A DNA stretch of 35,364 nt from positions 1-35,364 of the forward strand of contig CAYNFH010000038.1 in the NCBI GenBank assembly GCA_964396385.1. Direction: 5' to 3'. Below are positions 1-7,334 of this stretch, piece by piece. The notes beneath the pieces are model-generated. The model had not been told where the DNA came from, ran no database searches, and saw only the letters and a program-made list of their open reading frames with translations. The first letter of the stretch is position 1. The number at the start of each line of letters is the position of its first letter. The position numbers and the translations under genes were made by a program. This DNA is from CAYNFH01 sp964396385. GTDB lineage: Bacteria > Armatimonadota > Chthonomonadetes > Chthonomonadales > CAJBBX01.

Positions 1-876
1 CTGGCGAACGGTCAGCGGCTCCCCCAGAAGCCACCACGCGAGCAGCGCCGCGAAGACGGGCTCGGTGAGCGTGGAGGCCGCCACCGCCCCCGCGGTGAAG
101 CGGTGCAGGGACCAGTTGAAGGCGGTGTGCCCGATGAGCTGCGGTCCCAGCGCCATGCCGGCGATGGAGACCCAGGCCGGCGCCGTACGCGGCCAGAGCG
201 CCGGACCGGAAGAGAGCGCCGCCACCGGCAACAAGGTGACCGCCGACAGGCTGTAGGTCCAGGCGACCAGCCTGGCGGACCCCAGCCGCTCCTGCACGGG
301 CTGTACAATCAGCAGGTACGCCGCAATCGCCACGGAGCCGGCGAGCGCCAGCAAGTCTCCGCTCCCTGCCTCGCCGGCGTGCCTCGCCGGTCCGACAGGC
401 TCGCCGAGGCCAGCAGTAACCAGCCAGACGCCCACAGCGGCTACCACCAGCCCAAGCCAGAACGCGGCGGGCTGCCTCCGGCGGCGGGTCAGCAGATCGC
501 CCAGTCCGGCCCAGAGCGGAGTCGTGGCTACGAGCAGCGTGGAGCCCGCTACGGAAATGCGTTGGAGGGAGGCGAACCAGGCGGCAAAGTGGAGGCCCAG
601 CAGGATGCCGGCGGCCAGCAACAAACCGAAGTCCCGGCGGCCGACCGGAGGACCCGCCACTGTACGGCGCACCCGCAGCGCCACCGCGAGCAGGGCGGAT
701 GCGACGACCAGCCTCCACGCCGCCAGCGCGACGGGAGTCAGGCCGGCGCCCAGCCCCAGGCGCGCCAGGATCGCGGCGGACCCGACCGCCGCCTGGCCAA
801 CGGCGAGGATGCCGTAGTGGATCGGGCGGGGGGGCGGATAAGGGGGTGAAGGGGTGAGGGGGTGAGGGGGTGACAA
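1..876 (-). CDS. EamA/DMT-family transporter, 3' end cut by window edge
   Basis: The minus-strand frame is open from position 1 to beyond 840 and translates to about 280 hydrophobic residues with the regular helix spacing of the drug/metabolite transporter superfamily (EamA, ten helices, inner membrane). Near the N-terminus it reads HYGILAVGQAAVGSAAILAR; near the cut end it reads GHTAFNWSLHRFTAGAVAAS and then LTEPVFAALLAWWLLGEPLT, the typical second-EamA-repeat pattern. The substrate cannot be predicted. No ATG or GTG lies in frame upstream of the homologous part. The only canonical-type start is a TTG at 876, inside a short tandem repeat and with no ribosome-binding site, so the true start is uncertain and may be an unusual codon or altered by the repeat. 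The gene lies just downstream of murB on the same strand, about 46 nt apart, and could be co-transcribed. Family confidence is high; start confidence is low. Confidence 0.82.
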   Translation of the reverse strand, partial: MSPPHPLTPSPPYPPPRPIHYGILAVGQAAVGSAAILARLGLGAGLTPVALAAWRLVVASALLAVALRVRRTVAGPPVGRRDFGLLLAAGILLGLHFAAWFASLQRISVAGSTLLVATTPLWAGLGDLLTRRRRQPAAFWLGLVVAAVGVWLVTAGLGEPVGPARHAGEAGSGDLLALAGSVAIAAYLLIVQPVQERLGSARLVAWTYSLSAVTLLPVAALSSGPALWPRTAPAWVSIAGMALGPQLIGHTAFNWSLHRFTAGAVAASTLTEPVFAALLAWWLLGEPLTVRQ

Positions 877-905
877 CAGGTTGAAGGTTGAAGGTTGAAG
901 GTCCG
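842..905. repeat. Short tandem repeats (8-bp and 7-bp units)
   Basis: Four copies of an 8-bp unit GGGGGTGA (first base A in the second copy) fill 842-873. After a 4-base spacer, three copies of the 7-bp unit AGGTTGA follow from 878 to 898 and run into AGGTCCGG. The array lies between murB and the transporter and overlaps the place where the transporter's start codon should be. A related combination, in reverse orientation, occurs at 28131-28190. Confidence 0.9.
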
Positions 906-921
906 GAAGCCGATCAGACGA

Positions 922-1929
922 TCACTGGGGATGGTCCGCCCAGTCGCCTGCGTAGAGGACTTCTTCCTCTAGCTCGACGCCGAACCGCTCGCGGACCCTC
1001 TGCTTCACCTGCGCGGTGAGGGCGCGGATGTCCGCGGCCGTAGCGTGTCCGCGGTTCACCACGAAGTTGCCGTGTCGCCGGCTGATCTGCGCGCCACCCA
1101 CTGTCAGTCCTTTGCACCCCACCGCCGCGCTCAGGTACCCGGCCGGCACCACACCGGCTTCCTTCATGGGCTTGGGAAGGTCCGGAAGCAGATCCGCCAG
1201 CTCGCGGCTGTACACGTTCTTGAAGAAGCTGCCGGCGCTGGCGTACCAGGGCTGCTTGAATATCCGCTGCCTCTGGTTCTCCCGCGCGCGGGCGAGGATC
1301 TCCGGCCGGGGTCTGGGAGTGAGCCGCAGGGTGACACGCACGATGGTTGCCGGCGAGCCCCCGGGCCGGCGGAGCCGGCTGTCCCGGTAGGAGAAGCCCA
1401 TCCACTCCGCGCCCACCGTCTGCCGCTCTCCGTTCTCCACTACGTCTATCTCGACCACCAGGTCGCAGATATTCTGCCTGTACGCGCCCGCGTTGGAGAC
1501 CATGGCGCCCCCCACGGTGCCGGGGATGCCCACGGCGAACTCCAGGCCGGAGAGGCCGAGCCGCGCGGCCCGCTGGAACAGCTTCATGAAGGGATAGCCC
1601 GAGTCGACGCGCGTGATCTCTCCCATCTCGCAGTGCATGCACTCGTTCAGTATGACGAGCCCGCGCACGCCCCGGTCGCTGATACAGACGTTGCTTCCCC
1701 CGCCGAGGAGGAAGTAGGGGACATCGAATCGCTGCGCCGCGGCGGTGACTTCCGCCAGGTTGTCGGCGGTAGTGGCGCGGAAGAACAGGTCCGCCGGGCC
1801 TCCCACGCGCAGCGTGGTGTACCGCCGCAGCGGCTCCTGCCACCGGATTCGGCCACCCACGTCCGGTGGGAGCGAATCCGCGAACGCCCGCCAACTGTCC
1901 GGTAAGATCAGTAGCTCAGTGGATGACAT
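922..1929 (-). CDS. murB: UDP-N-acetylenolpyruvoylglucosamine reductase
   Basis: This cytoplasmic FAD enzyme reduces UDP-GlcNAc-enolpyruvate to UDP-MurNAc with NADPH in peptidoglycan precursor synthesis. The 335-residue product shows the FAD-binding signatures TTLRVGGPAD, LLGGGSNV and GIPGTVGGAMVSNAGAY. It also has the catalytic-region YRDSR, the active-site serine motif SAGSFFKN, and a C-terminal GKGL-like segment (CKGLTVGGAQIS) followed by ELEEEVLYAG with the conserved glutamate region. The length fits the MurB family. The start is ATG at 1929; a GGGGGC stretch lies 3-4 nt before it, and a TAAACT hexamer ends 9 nt before it, so the transcript leader may be very short. It is divergent from the HTH protein gene at 2168, and the EamA transporter follows downstream. 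No other cell-wall gene is in the window. Confidence 0.96.
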   Translation of the reverse strand: MSSTELLILPDSWRAFADSLPPDVGGRIRWQEPLRRYTTLRVGGPADLFFRATTADNLAEVTAAAQRFDVPYFLLGGGSNVCISDRGVRGLVILNECMHCEMGEITRVDSGYPFMKLFQRAARLGLSGLEFAVGIPGTVGGAMVSNAGAYRQNICDLVVEIDVVENGERQTVGAEWMGFSYRDSRLRRPGGSPATIVRVTLRLTPRPRPEILARARENQRQRIFKQPWYASAGSFFKNVYSRELADLLPDLPKPMKEAGVVPAGYLSAAVGCKGLTVGGAQISRRHGNFVVNRGHATAADIRALTAQVKQRVRERFGVELEEEVLYAGDWADHPQ

Positions 1930-2167
1930 TGCGCCCCCAGTTTAGCACGCTGCCAGTGGCGAATCAAGAACATGGCAGCGCCATAGCGAGGGGACTGACC
2001 GGCGGCCCTGGGTGTATGAGCCCGCGTCGAGGAACACCATTGCAGGAACTTCGTAAGACTACTTTGGCACCAACGTTCTGCGAATTGGAAGAGGATAGGC
2101 TAGGTATCCGCGGCGAAAGTGTAATCTGCGTAAGGTAGAACCCCGTAAACCGCGAGAGGAGTCGCCT

Positions 2168-3199
2168 ATGAGGCTGACCAGCCGAGCCGCACGCCAATCC
2201 GACTTCCAGAGTGCCTACCGCGCTTGCTTCCCCCACGACCTAGGCGACGAAAAGCTCAAGCAAATCCTCGCCCACGAGTGGCAAGTCTTCTTAGCCCACG
2301 CCGCGACGCGGTCCATGGTTGCCGAGGACCTGAATCGCCCGGCCGGCGACCGGATTGTGGGCTTCGCTCAGACGGTTTTCGTAACCGACAAGTGTGTAGG
2401 AGAAATCCTTGCATGCGACGCTCCCCTGGGCAATGTCATCGCCTCTCATCACCTCCGCGACGGCTCGTGGCCCCTGCTATCCATCAAGGAGATCGCGGAG
2501 GCGAACGCGGGGGAAGGCCTCAACGCCCTGGTAACCCGGCTGGATTGGACCGACCAAGGGCTGACAGAAGAGGAACAGTGGGAGCTTCGCGGCTACATTG
2601 AGCAGAGCTGGGCGCGGTACTGGCGCGGCTACAACTACAGGCGCGTCTTGCTCTACGCCTATGGCCCCTGGCCGCAGACGACTCTTACGAATTCGGGGTT
2701 CCATACCCTCGCAGACTTCACGGAGTATTTCCGGCGCCATCCGCCCGGCCCTCCTGCGGAGCGGCGGCCGGTGTTAATGGGGATTACCCGCGACGAAGGG
2801 GTCGCGGAGGAGGGCAGCCTTGCCAGTCAAATCTTCCGGTACTCCGCGCCGCGGTTTGGCTTTACGCTCGGGGAGCAGGAGCTTCTCACTCTCTCGCTTG
2901 ACGGCCTCACTGACGCTGATATTGTGGAGAATCTGAATGGACAGATCACGCTCAACGGAATCAAGAAGCGCTGGTCCTCCATCTTCGATCGCGTCGATGG
3001 GGTGGACCCCTATCTGCTTCCTGCGGGCGCCACGGCCGGCCGCGGCGAGGAGAAGCGGCGCCCCCTATTGGCCTACCTCCGGGAGCACTACGAGGAACTC
3101 CGGCCGTTCAGTCCGCCAGCACACGCCTCGACAACTGTGAGGAGGTCCCTTTCAACAGTTATCGGCTGCGCCGCCGCGAGCGCTACTGCTGAGCCGTAG
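2168..3199 (+). CDS. LuxR-type HTH protein with an uncharacterised N-terminal domain
   Basis: The 343-residue product begins at ATG 2168 after a good AGAGGAG ribosome-binding site. Residues about 231-278 form a GerE/LuxR-type helix-turn-helix: FTLGEQELLTLSLDGLTDAD, then IVENLNGQITLNGIKKRW, matching the family pattern LTxxExevLxLaxxGxtdxeIAxxL followed by a recognition helix. The first 200 residues hold an alpha/beta domain with a GNAT-like stretch (GDRIVGFAQTVFVTD) and a Trp/Tyr-rich middle, but no acetyl-CoA loop that I can identify, so acetyltransferase activity is only a guess. No receiver or membrane segment is visible. The tail is Ala/Ser-rich and probably disordered. It is likely a cytoplasmic one-component regulator. 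It lies upstream of the exported-protein cluster on the same strand, but nothing shows that it controls it. Confidence 0.72.
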   Translation: MRLTSRAARQSDFQSAYRACFPHDLGDEKLKQILAHEWQVFLAHAATRSMVAEDLNRPAGDRIVGFAQTVFVTDKCVGEILACDAPLGNVIASHHLRDGSWPLLSIKEIAEANAGEGLNALVTRLDWTDQGLTEEEQWELRGYIEQSWARYWRGYNYRRVLLYAYGPWPQTTLTNSGFHTLADFTEYFRRHPPGPPAERRPVLMGITRDEGVAEEGSLASQIFRYSAPRFGFTLGEQELLTLSLDGLTDADIVENLNGQITLNGIKKRWSSIFDRVDGVDPYLLPAGATAGRGEEKRRPLLAYLREHYEELRPFSPPAHASTTVRRSLSTVIGCAAASATAEP

Positions 3200-3561
3200 G
3201 GTTTCGCGGTGGTACAACCTACGGACCCTGCCGCCGGGAGCAATCCGAGAACTCACACTTTACTGCTGTCACTCTTATGTAACGGGTCTGTCATGCTCTG
3301 GTCCGGCTCGATGTGTTATTGTCTGTTGCGTGGCGGCCGCAGTGCGACACGGCTACTCATATCGCGAAACATCCCTGGCGTATTGCGAGCTGATTCGCCG
3401 AAAGTACCCTTTTAGGGTATTGCGGAACTCCTGCTCTGCCGCTAGACTGACGGTACGCTGACGCGGCACCGCTACTTCTCGCCGCAGGCGTCAGCCTCCA
3501 AGATCCTCGCACCGCCGCACCGACTTGTTTCTCTAGACGCAATGCCAAAAGGGGGGACAGA
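3200..3561. other. Gene-free intergenic region with one perfect short palindrome
   Basis: About 360 bases separate the HTH gene from the RDD gene. Short open frames exist here, but none has a credible ribosome-binding site or protein-like composition. The only structure I see is TACCCTTTTAGGGTA at 3405-3419, a perfect 6-bp inverted repeat around a 3-base centre, which could be a regulator-binding site or a weak hairpin. A second possible stem (CCGTAGG/CCTACGG, 3194-3224) overlaps the HTH gene's stop codon. No consensus promoter pair was recognised. Confidence 0.5.
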
Positions 3562-4005
3562 ATGGCTACTCAGCTCGACGGCACGGTCGCGACGATGGAG
3601 GTCGCGCCCGCGGCCCTTGCGACACGCTTCCTGGCGTTCTTCATCGATGCCCTGGTATCCATCCCACTGCAGATAGTGGCCGCGGTCCCGGTGGTCGGTA
3701 TCATTGGCGCCCCACTGCTGTGCGCCTACTGGCTGTCGCGGGACAGCTTCTTTCGGGGGCAGAGTCTCGGAAAGAAGCTGATGGGAATCCGCGTGGTGCG
3801 GACGGACAGCGAGCCGTTCACCTGGACGGACTCCTGTAAGCGGAACATCATTGCCTTCGCGATTCTGCTTGAGATGCTGCCGTTCATCGGTTTCATCGGA
3901 CTGGCGGTATCGCTCCTTGGCTCCTTTGCGGACATCGTCCTCGTGCTGGCAACTAACCTCCGCATCGGAGACCGCATCGCGAGCACGCGCGTGATCGCGG
4001 CCTAG
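3562..4005 (+). CDS. RDD-family membrane protein
   Basis: The 147-residue product matches the RDD family, named for conserved Arg and Asp residues. It has ATRFLAFFIDAL near residues 20-31 (conserved Arg and Asp in the first helix), a hydrophobic segment VSIPLQIVAAVPVVGIIGA, then the family signature RGQSLGKKLMGIRVVRTD and two more hydrophobic stretches. The protein is an inner-membrane protein; RDD proteins are mostly of unknown role, some linked to ion exchange. The start is ATG 3562, preceded by a purine-rich GGGGGGA site. Its reading direction and position make it the first gene of a plus-strand run extending to 11827. The next gene follows after about 80 nt. Confidence 0.88.
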   Translation: MATQLDGTVATMEVAPAALATRFLAFFIDALVSIPLQIVAAVPVVGIIGAPLLCAYWLSRDSFFRGQSLGKKLMGIRVVRTDSEPFTWTDSCKRNIIAFAILLEMLPFIGFIGLAVSLLGSFADIVLVLATNLRIGDRIASTRVIAA

Positions 4006-4087
4006 ACAACGGAACAGTACACGTTCTTCTGGCCCGCGAGCACGAGGCGCGGCAGCTCCCGCCACCTGGAAGCATGAGGGATCGTCC

Positions 4088-6415
4088 ATGAAATATGCAG
4101 CTACCAGTCCGCTGCGCGGGTTGAGCCTCGTTGCATCAGGGCTCGCGATATCCGCGATGCCCATGTCGGCCGCTCCCAGCGACCAAACTACTCTCATCCG
4201 TGAGCTCGCCAAGAACAAGACACGGGTTGTCCTCATTGTCTCGGGACCGCAGGCGGAAGGTGCCGCCCGGACCATCCAGGGCGAGATCATGCGCCACAGG
4301 GACAACCAGCACGCTATCACGGATCTTCCGATTGTACCCATGGGGGAGGACGCGGTGAGGGCTGCTGCGCCCGAGGGGAAGGAGAAGGTCGTATCCATTC
4401 TCTGGATCCTGGCGCGAAACGAGTGTAGCGGGGACGTCTCGCCCGATCTAGCGTCGAGCCTGCCGGTTCCGCTGGCGTCATTGAAGCCCGGCGCCGGGGC
4501 GCTGAGACTTCAGATAACCAGCGCCCCCAAGAAGGGAGGCACGGCCTACATCGCTGAGATGGTAGCGCCTGACGCACAGCGGCTGGCGCCACTCGTACAG
4601 CGGCTCATGACTTGCTCAGGCTATGGGTACGCCAACCTCCGGTTGAATGAGGATTTCAGCACTTACCGTCTGGCTGTCTTCAGCTCGCCGGACGATCGGA
4701 CGTGGGCGGAATCGTGGGGCCGGGCGGCACCTACCGAAGGCACGTCCGGCGAGGCTCTGTCCGCCGCCAGGGCATTCTTGCGGCTGCACCCGTTCGCTAC
4801 AATGACCGCTGCGGAACGGGAAAAGTTTCGCGAGCTTGCTGCAGCGGCGCGCACAGGCACGTCTGGGTCGCCGGTTACTTCGGGCTGGACGGACTACAAG
4901 TGGTACTCGCTCAACGACCGGGACTCCCTGCCCCCTGAGCAGTTGGCGGAGTACCATCAGGTGTTCTTTATCAACCGGGGCAAGCAGAGAGCCGCACTCC
5001 CTATGTGCGTACAGCAGCTCCTGAAGGATGAGACCCTCAAGGAAACCACCACACTTATCAGGCAGCAGGATCTTGGCGGCGGACTCATCTTGACTGTCTT
5101 CAGTGCACCAAGTGAAACAGTCCTAAGCGCCAAGGCTGCTCACTTCCGAAGCATCAACAGCATTCCTGGGGGACGCGTGGCGGAGGAAGCCCAGGACTTG
5201 CGGCATATCGGCCGGACCACGCTTCTGGTGAACGGCGCGGACGAAGCCCAGCACGAGTCTATCCGGCTGCAGGTGGCGCATGAGATGCGCACAGTCCTTC
5301 GTGTGCCTGTAGAGGAGCGGGGAGACGTACTCAAGCTCCTGCAGCGCGAGGTGTCGCTGGAGGAGCTTCAGGGTGCTACCGATACTGCCAATAAGCTCCG
5401 GCGCAACGCGGGGCTCAGCTTTATCTGGCTGTTGACCCTGCAGGACTGTTCCGGCAGCACCGAATACCAGGCCGCGGAGACGAAGCTGACAACCGAGGAC
5501 CCGCCTTCTTATGAACAAGCCCATCGGGAAGATGACCCCGAGCCGCAGCTAATCATCAATGCGGTCGGCGGCGGGTACAAGGACGAGTACAACCGTAAGT
5601 ACCCTCCCTACAAGGCGGCCCATGACGCGTGGGAGCAACGCAAGGCCGTCTACAGCGAGCGCGTGCGTCTGACCTGGCCGTGCCAGTGGGAAAGGACCAT
5701 CACGTGCAGCAGCACCGCACACGCCCGCGGAATGCTTCGGCTCCTTGCCCTTGGCAACCCGGCAAGGCCGGCCGAGATTATTTGGGAGCGTGAATGCAAC
5801 GGGTCGGCGTTCGGCGGCGGCAGTACGTATCGGACAGACCGGGTAACTGTTCGTGGCGTCGACATTCGCCCTTCGACTCTGGATGCGCCTCCCAATTCAA
5901 GCCAGTGTGCGCCTGACCTGCTGCTGCGAGCAGCATGCGATGTCGCCACTCAGGGCATTGCCGATCTGAAGGAACACGCCCTCCTCCCGGACGAGACGGC
6001 GCCGGAAGGTCCTGAGGAGCCTACACTGCCCGTGGCCGGCGGCACGGGAGCGGATCAAGGAACGGGCCAGGGGACGGGGTCGAGGAGTGTAGGACCTGCG
6101 CCAGAGGTTGTGGTCGCCGAGGTCCGGCGTAATACGGTGGCGGTCACAGCGGGCTCCGCGCAGGGCGTGCAACCGGGCGACCGCGTGTGGATCCCCCTGC
6201 AGACGCGCGAGCTAAAGCGCCCCGGTTCTGATGAAACCCTCCGCGTTGAGGTGACCGAAAGCATTACCCTGCGGGTGATCAACGTGGATGATAAGGTGTG
6301 CGACTGCGTGCCCGCAAACGCTGTGGAGGCCACTCACCTGGCCCACGTGAAGGTAGGGATGAAGGCCAAGATGGCCCATCCGCACCCCTCGCCAGCGCAA
6401 GGGAAGGCACATTGA
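4088..6415 (+). CDS. Large exported protein with FlgT-C-like C-terminal domain
   Basis: The 775-residue product starts with a probable signal peptide (residues about 1-29, with cleavage near MSAAPS). The middle part is not a family I recognise. It is soluble, contains scattered cysteines and two long stretches that may be a duplicated domain (about 30-200 and 290-520). From about residue 672 a short beta-rich domain reads VVVAEVRRNTVAVTAGSAQG, then VQPGDRVWI. This resembles the C-terminal domain of the Vibrio flagellar protein FlgT and similar outer-membrane assembly factors (G-x-x-x-G-V-x-x-G-D). A Gly/Thr-rich linker at about 645-670 precedes it. The stop codon overlaps the start of the next gene by one base (TGATG), so the two are translationally coupled. 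No flagellar gene is in view, so a general cell-envelope role is more likely than a flagellar one. Function unknown. Confidence 0.7.
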   Translation: MKYAATSPLRGLSLVASGLAISAMPMSAAPSDQTTLIRELAKNKTRVVLIVSGPQAEGAARTIQGEIMRHRDNQHAITDLPIVPMGEDAVRAAAPEGKEKVVSILWILARNECSGDVSPDLASSLPVPLASLKPGAGALRLQITSAPKKGGTAYIAEMVAPDAQRLAPLVQRLMTCSGYGYANLRLNEDFSTYRLAVFSSPDDRTWAESWGRAAPTEGTSGEALSAARAFLRLHPFATMTAAEREKFRELAAAARTGTSGSPVTSGWTDYKWYSLNDRDSLPPEQLAEYHQVFFINRGKQRAALPMCVQQLLKDETLKETTTLIRQQDLGGGLILTVFSAPSETVLSAKAAHFRSINSIPGGRVAEEAQDLRHIGRTTLLVNGADEAQHESIRLQVAHEMRTVLRVPVEERGDVLKLLQREVSLEELQGATDTANKLRRNAGLSFIWLLTLQDCSGSTEYQAAETKLTTEDPPSYEQAHREDDPEPQLIINAVGGGYKDEYNRKYPPYKAAHDAWEQRKAVYSERVRLTWPCQWERTITCSSTAHARGMLRLLALGNPARPAEIIWERECNGSAFGGGSTYRTDRVTVRGVDIRPSTLDAPPNSSQCAPDLLLRAACDVATQGIADLKEHALLPDETAPEGPEEPTLPVAGGTGADQGTGQGTGSRSVGPAPEVVVAEVRRNTVAVTAGSAQGVQPGDRVWIPLQTRELKRPGSDETLRVEVTESITLRVINVDDKVCDCVPANAVEATHLAHVKVGMKAKMAHPHPSPAQGKAH

Positions 6416-7278
6416 TGCGATACCCGAGTGCCGTACTCCCGTTGCTTACTGCCACGGTCATCTCCTGCGCCGCTGCCGCAGACCAGCGGCCCACTTCGTC
6501 CCAGGCGCGGCGATGGCGTGTGATGGTGATCGTCCCTGAGCGGCACATTGACAGGCCCCACATACCAGATCCAGCGGCTGAAACCGCCATCTGCCGCGCG
6601 CTGATCGATGCTGGCTACAAGGTTATTGACCAGGACAGGATAGCGCAGATCCGGGAGGACGCCGTGGTCGACCGAATCGTGCAGGGCGGACCCGGCGCGG
6701 GCGTGGACGCCCAGCGGCTCGGCCGTCGCTTTGGCGCGGATGTCCTTATTGCCGGAGAGGCATTCACGCAGGAAGAAACCAGGCAGGTCGTTCAGACAGA
6801 TCTCGGCCAGGTCACGCGAATCCAGTGCCGCGGTCGCGTAGAGCTTCGCGGCATCCGGGTAGACAGTGGGGAGAAGTTCTATTCCGACTCACTGCACCAG
6901 ACCGGCGCGCCTGACGCCACGGTCGAGCTTGCCAGCAAGATATGCCTGGAGCAACTCGGCGACAGCATCGCGCCCACGCTGCTGCGCAAGCTAGACGGGC
7001 TCGCAGGCTCTACGGCGCAATCGGTAGAGCTGGAAGTGCGGGGCATAGGCAGCTTCTCGCAGGGGCGCGCGCTGGAGCAGGCCCTGTCCCACGTGCCCGG
7101 AGTGGCCGAGATAAGTCCGGGCACGTATGAGGCGCACACTTACTTCCTGGAGCTTAGGCTGCAAAGGGTTGCCATCTCCCGGTTCCCGGCCCAGCTCGAG
7201 TCCGCCCCATCGCTCAAGCCGTTTCACCTGACCATCCAGAGTGCCAACGGCACTCGAATAATCGCAAACGCTAAATAG
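6415..7278 (+). CDS. CsgG/LpoB/FlgO-like lipoprotein
   Basis: The ATG at 6415 overlaps the previous stop codon by one base and gives 287 residues. An in-frame GTG at 6298 lies inside the preceding gene and is rejected. The N-terminus is a signal peptide ending in VISC, which fits a lipobox, so it is probably a lipoprotein. Residues about 35-140 follow the CsgG/LpoB/FlgO pattern: AETAICRALIDAGYKVIDQD (a family-like helix and strand) and RRFGADVLIAGEAF (the typical LGxxxGADvliiG motif). The C-terminal part (VELEVRGIGSFSQGRALEQA, then LSHVPGVAEI) resembles the small alpha/beta domain found in FlgT-type proteins. Such proteins act at the outer membrane or periplasm as assembly or activator subunits. 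With the preceding gene it probably forms one envelope complex. No curlin or flagellin gene is nearby. Confidence 0.68.
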   Translation: MRYPSAVLPLLTATVISCAAAADQRPTSSQARRWRVMVIVPERHIDRPHIPDPAAETAICRALIDAGYKVIDQDRIAQIREDAVVDRIVQGGPGAGVDAQRLGRRFGADVLIAGEAFTQEETRQVVQTDLGQVTRIQCRGRVELRGIRVDSGEKFYSDSLHQTGAPDATVELASKICLEQLGDSIAPTLLRKLDGLAGSTAQSVELEVRGIGSFSQGRALEQALSHVPGVAEISPGTYEAHTYFLELRLQRVAISRFPAQLESAPSLKPFHLTIQSANGTRIIANAK

Positions 7279-7334
7279 CAATAATTAGCAATAGGGAACA
7301 CGTGCATAGATACATCCACGAGGAGGAGAGTGAG

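Noticed and set aside
103..849. Plus-strand open frame of 248 codons opposite the transporter
   Set aside because: Low-complexity Gln/Arg/Gly-rich translation, no ribosome-binding site, and the opposite strand carries a clear EamA-type protein.
842..905. CRISPR-like array
   Set aside because: Units are only 7-8 bp with no spacers, so this is simple tandem repetition.
914..1894. Minus-strand frame of 326 codons overlapping murB in another frame
   Set aside because: Arg/Gly/Ala-rich shadow of murB; murB's own frame has all family motifs.
1045..1905. Plus-strand frame of 286 codons opposite murB
   Set aside because: Typical antisense shadow in GC-rich DNA with His/Ala/Arg-rich translation and no homology features.
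3209..3415. Possible small gene in the gap before the RDD gene
   Set aside because: GTG start without a ribosome-binding site and no conserved-looking features.
3472..4398. Minus-strand frame of 308 codons opposite the RDD gene
   Set aside because: Spans an intergenic region and a real gene, no ribosome-binding site, composition not protein-like.
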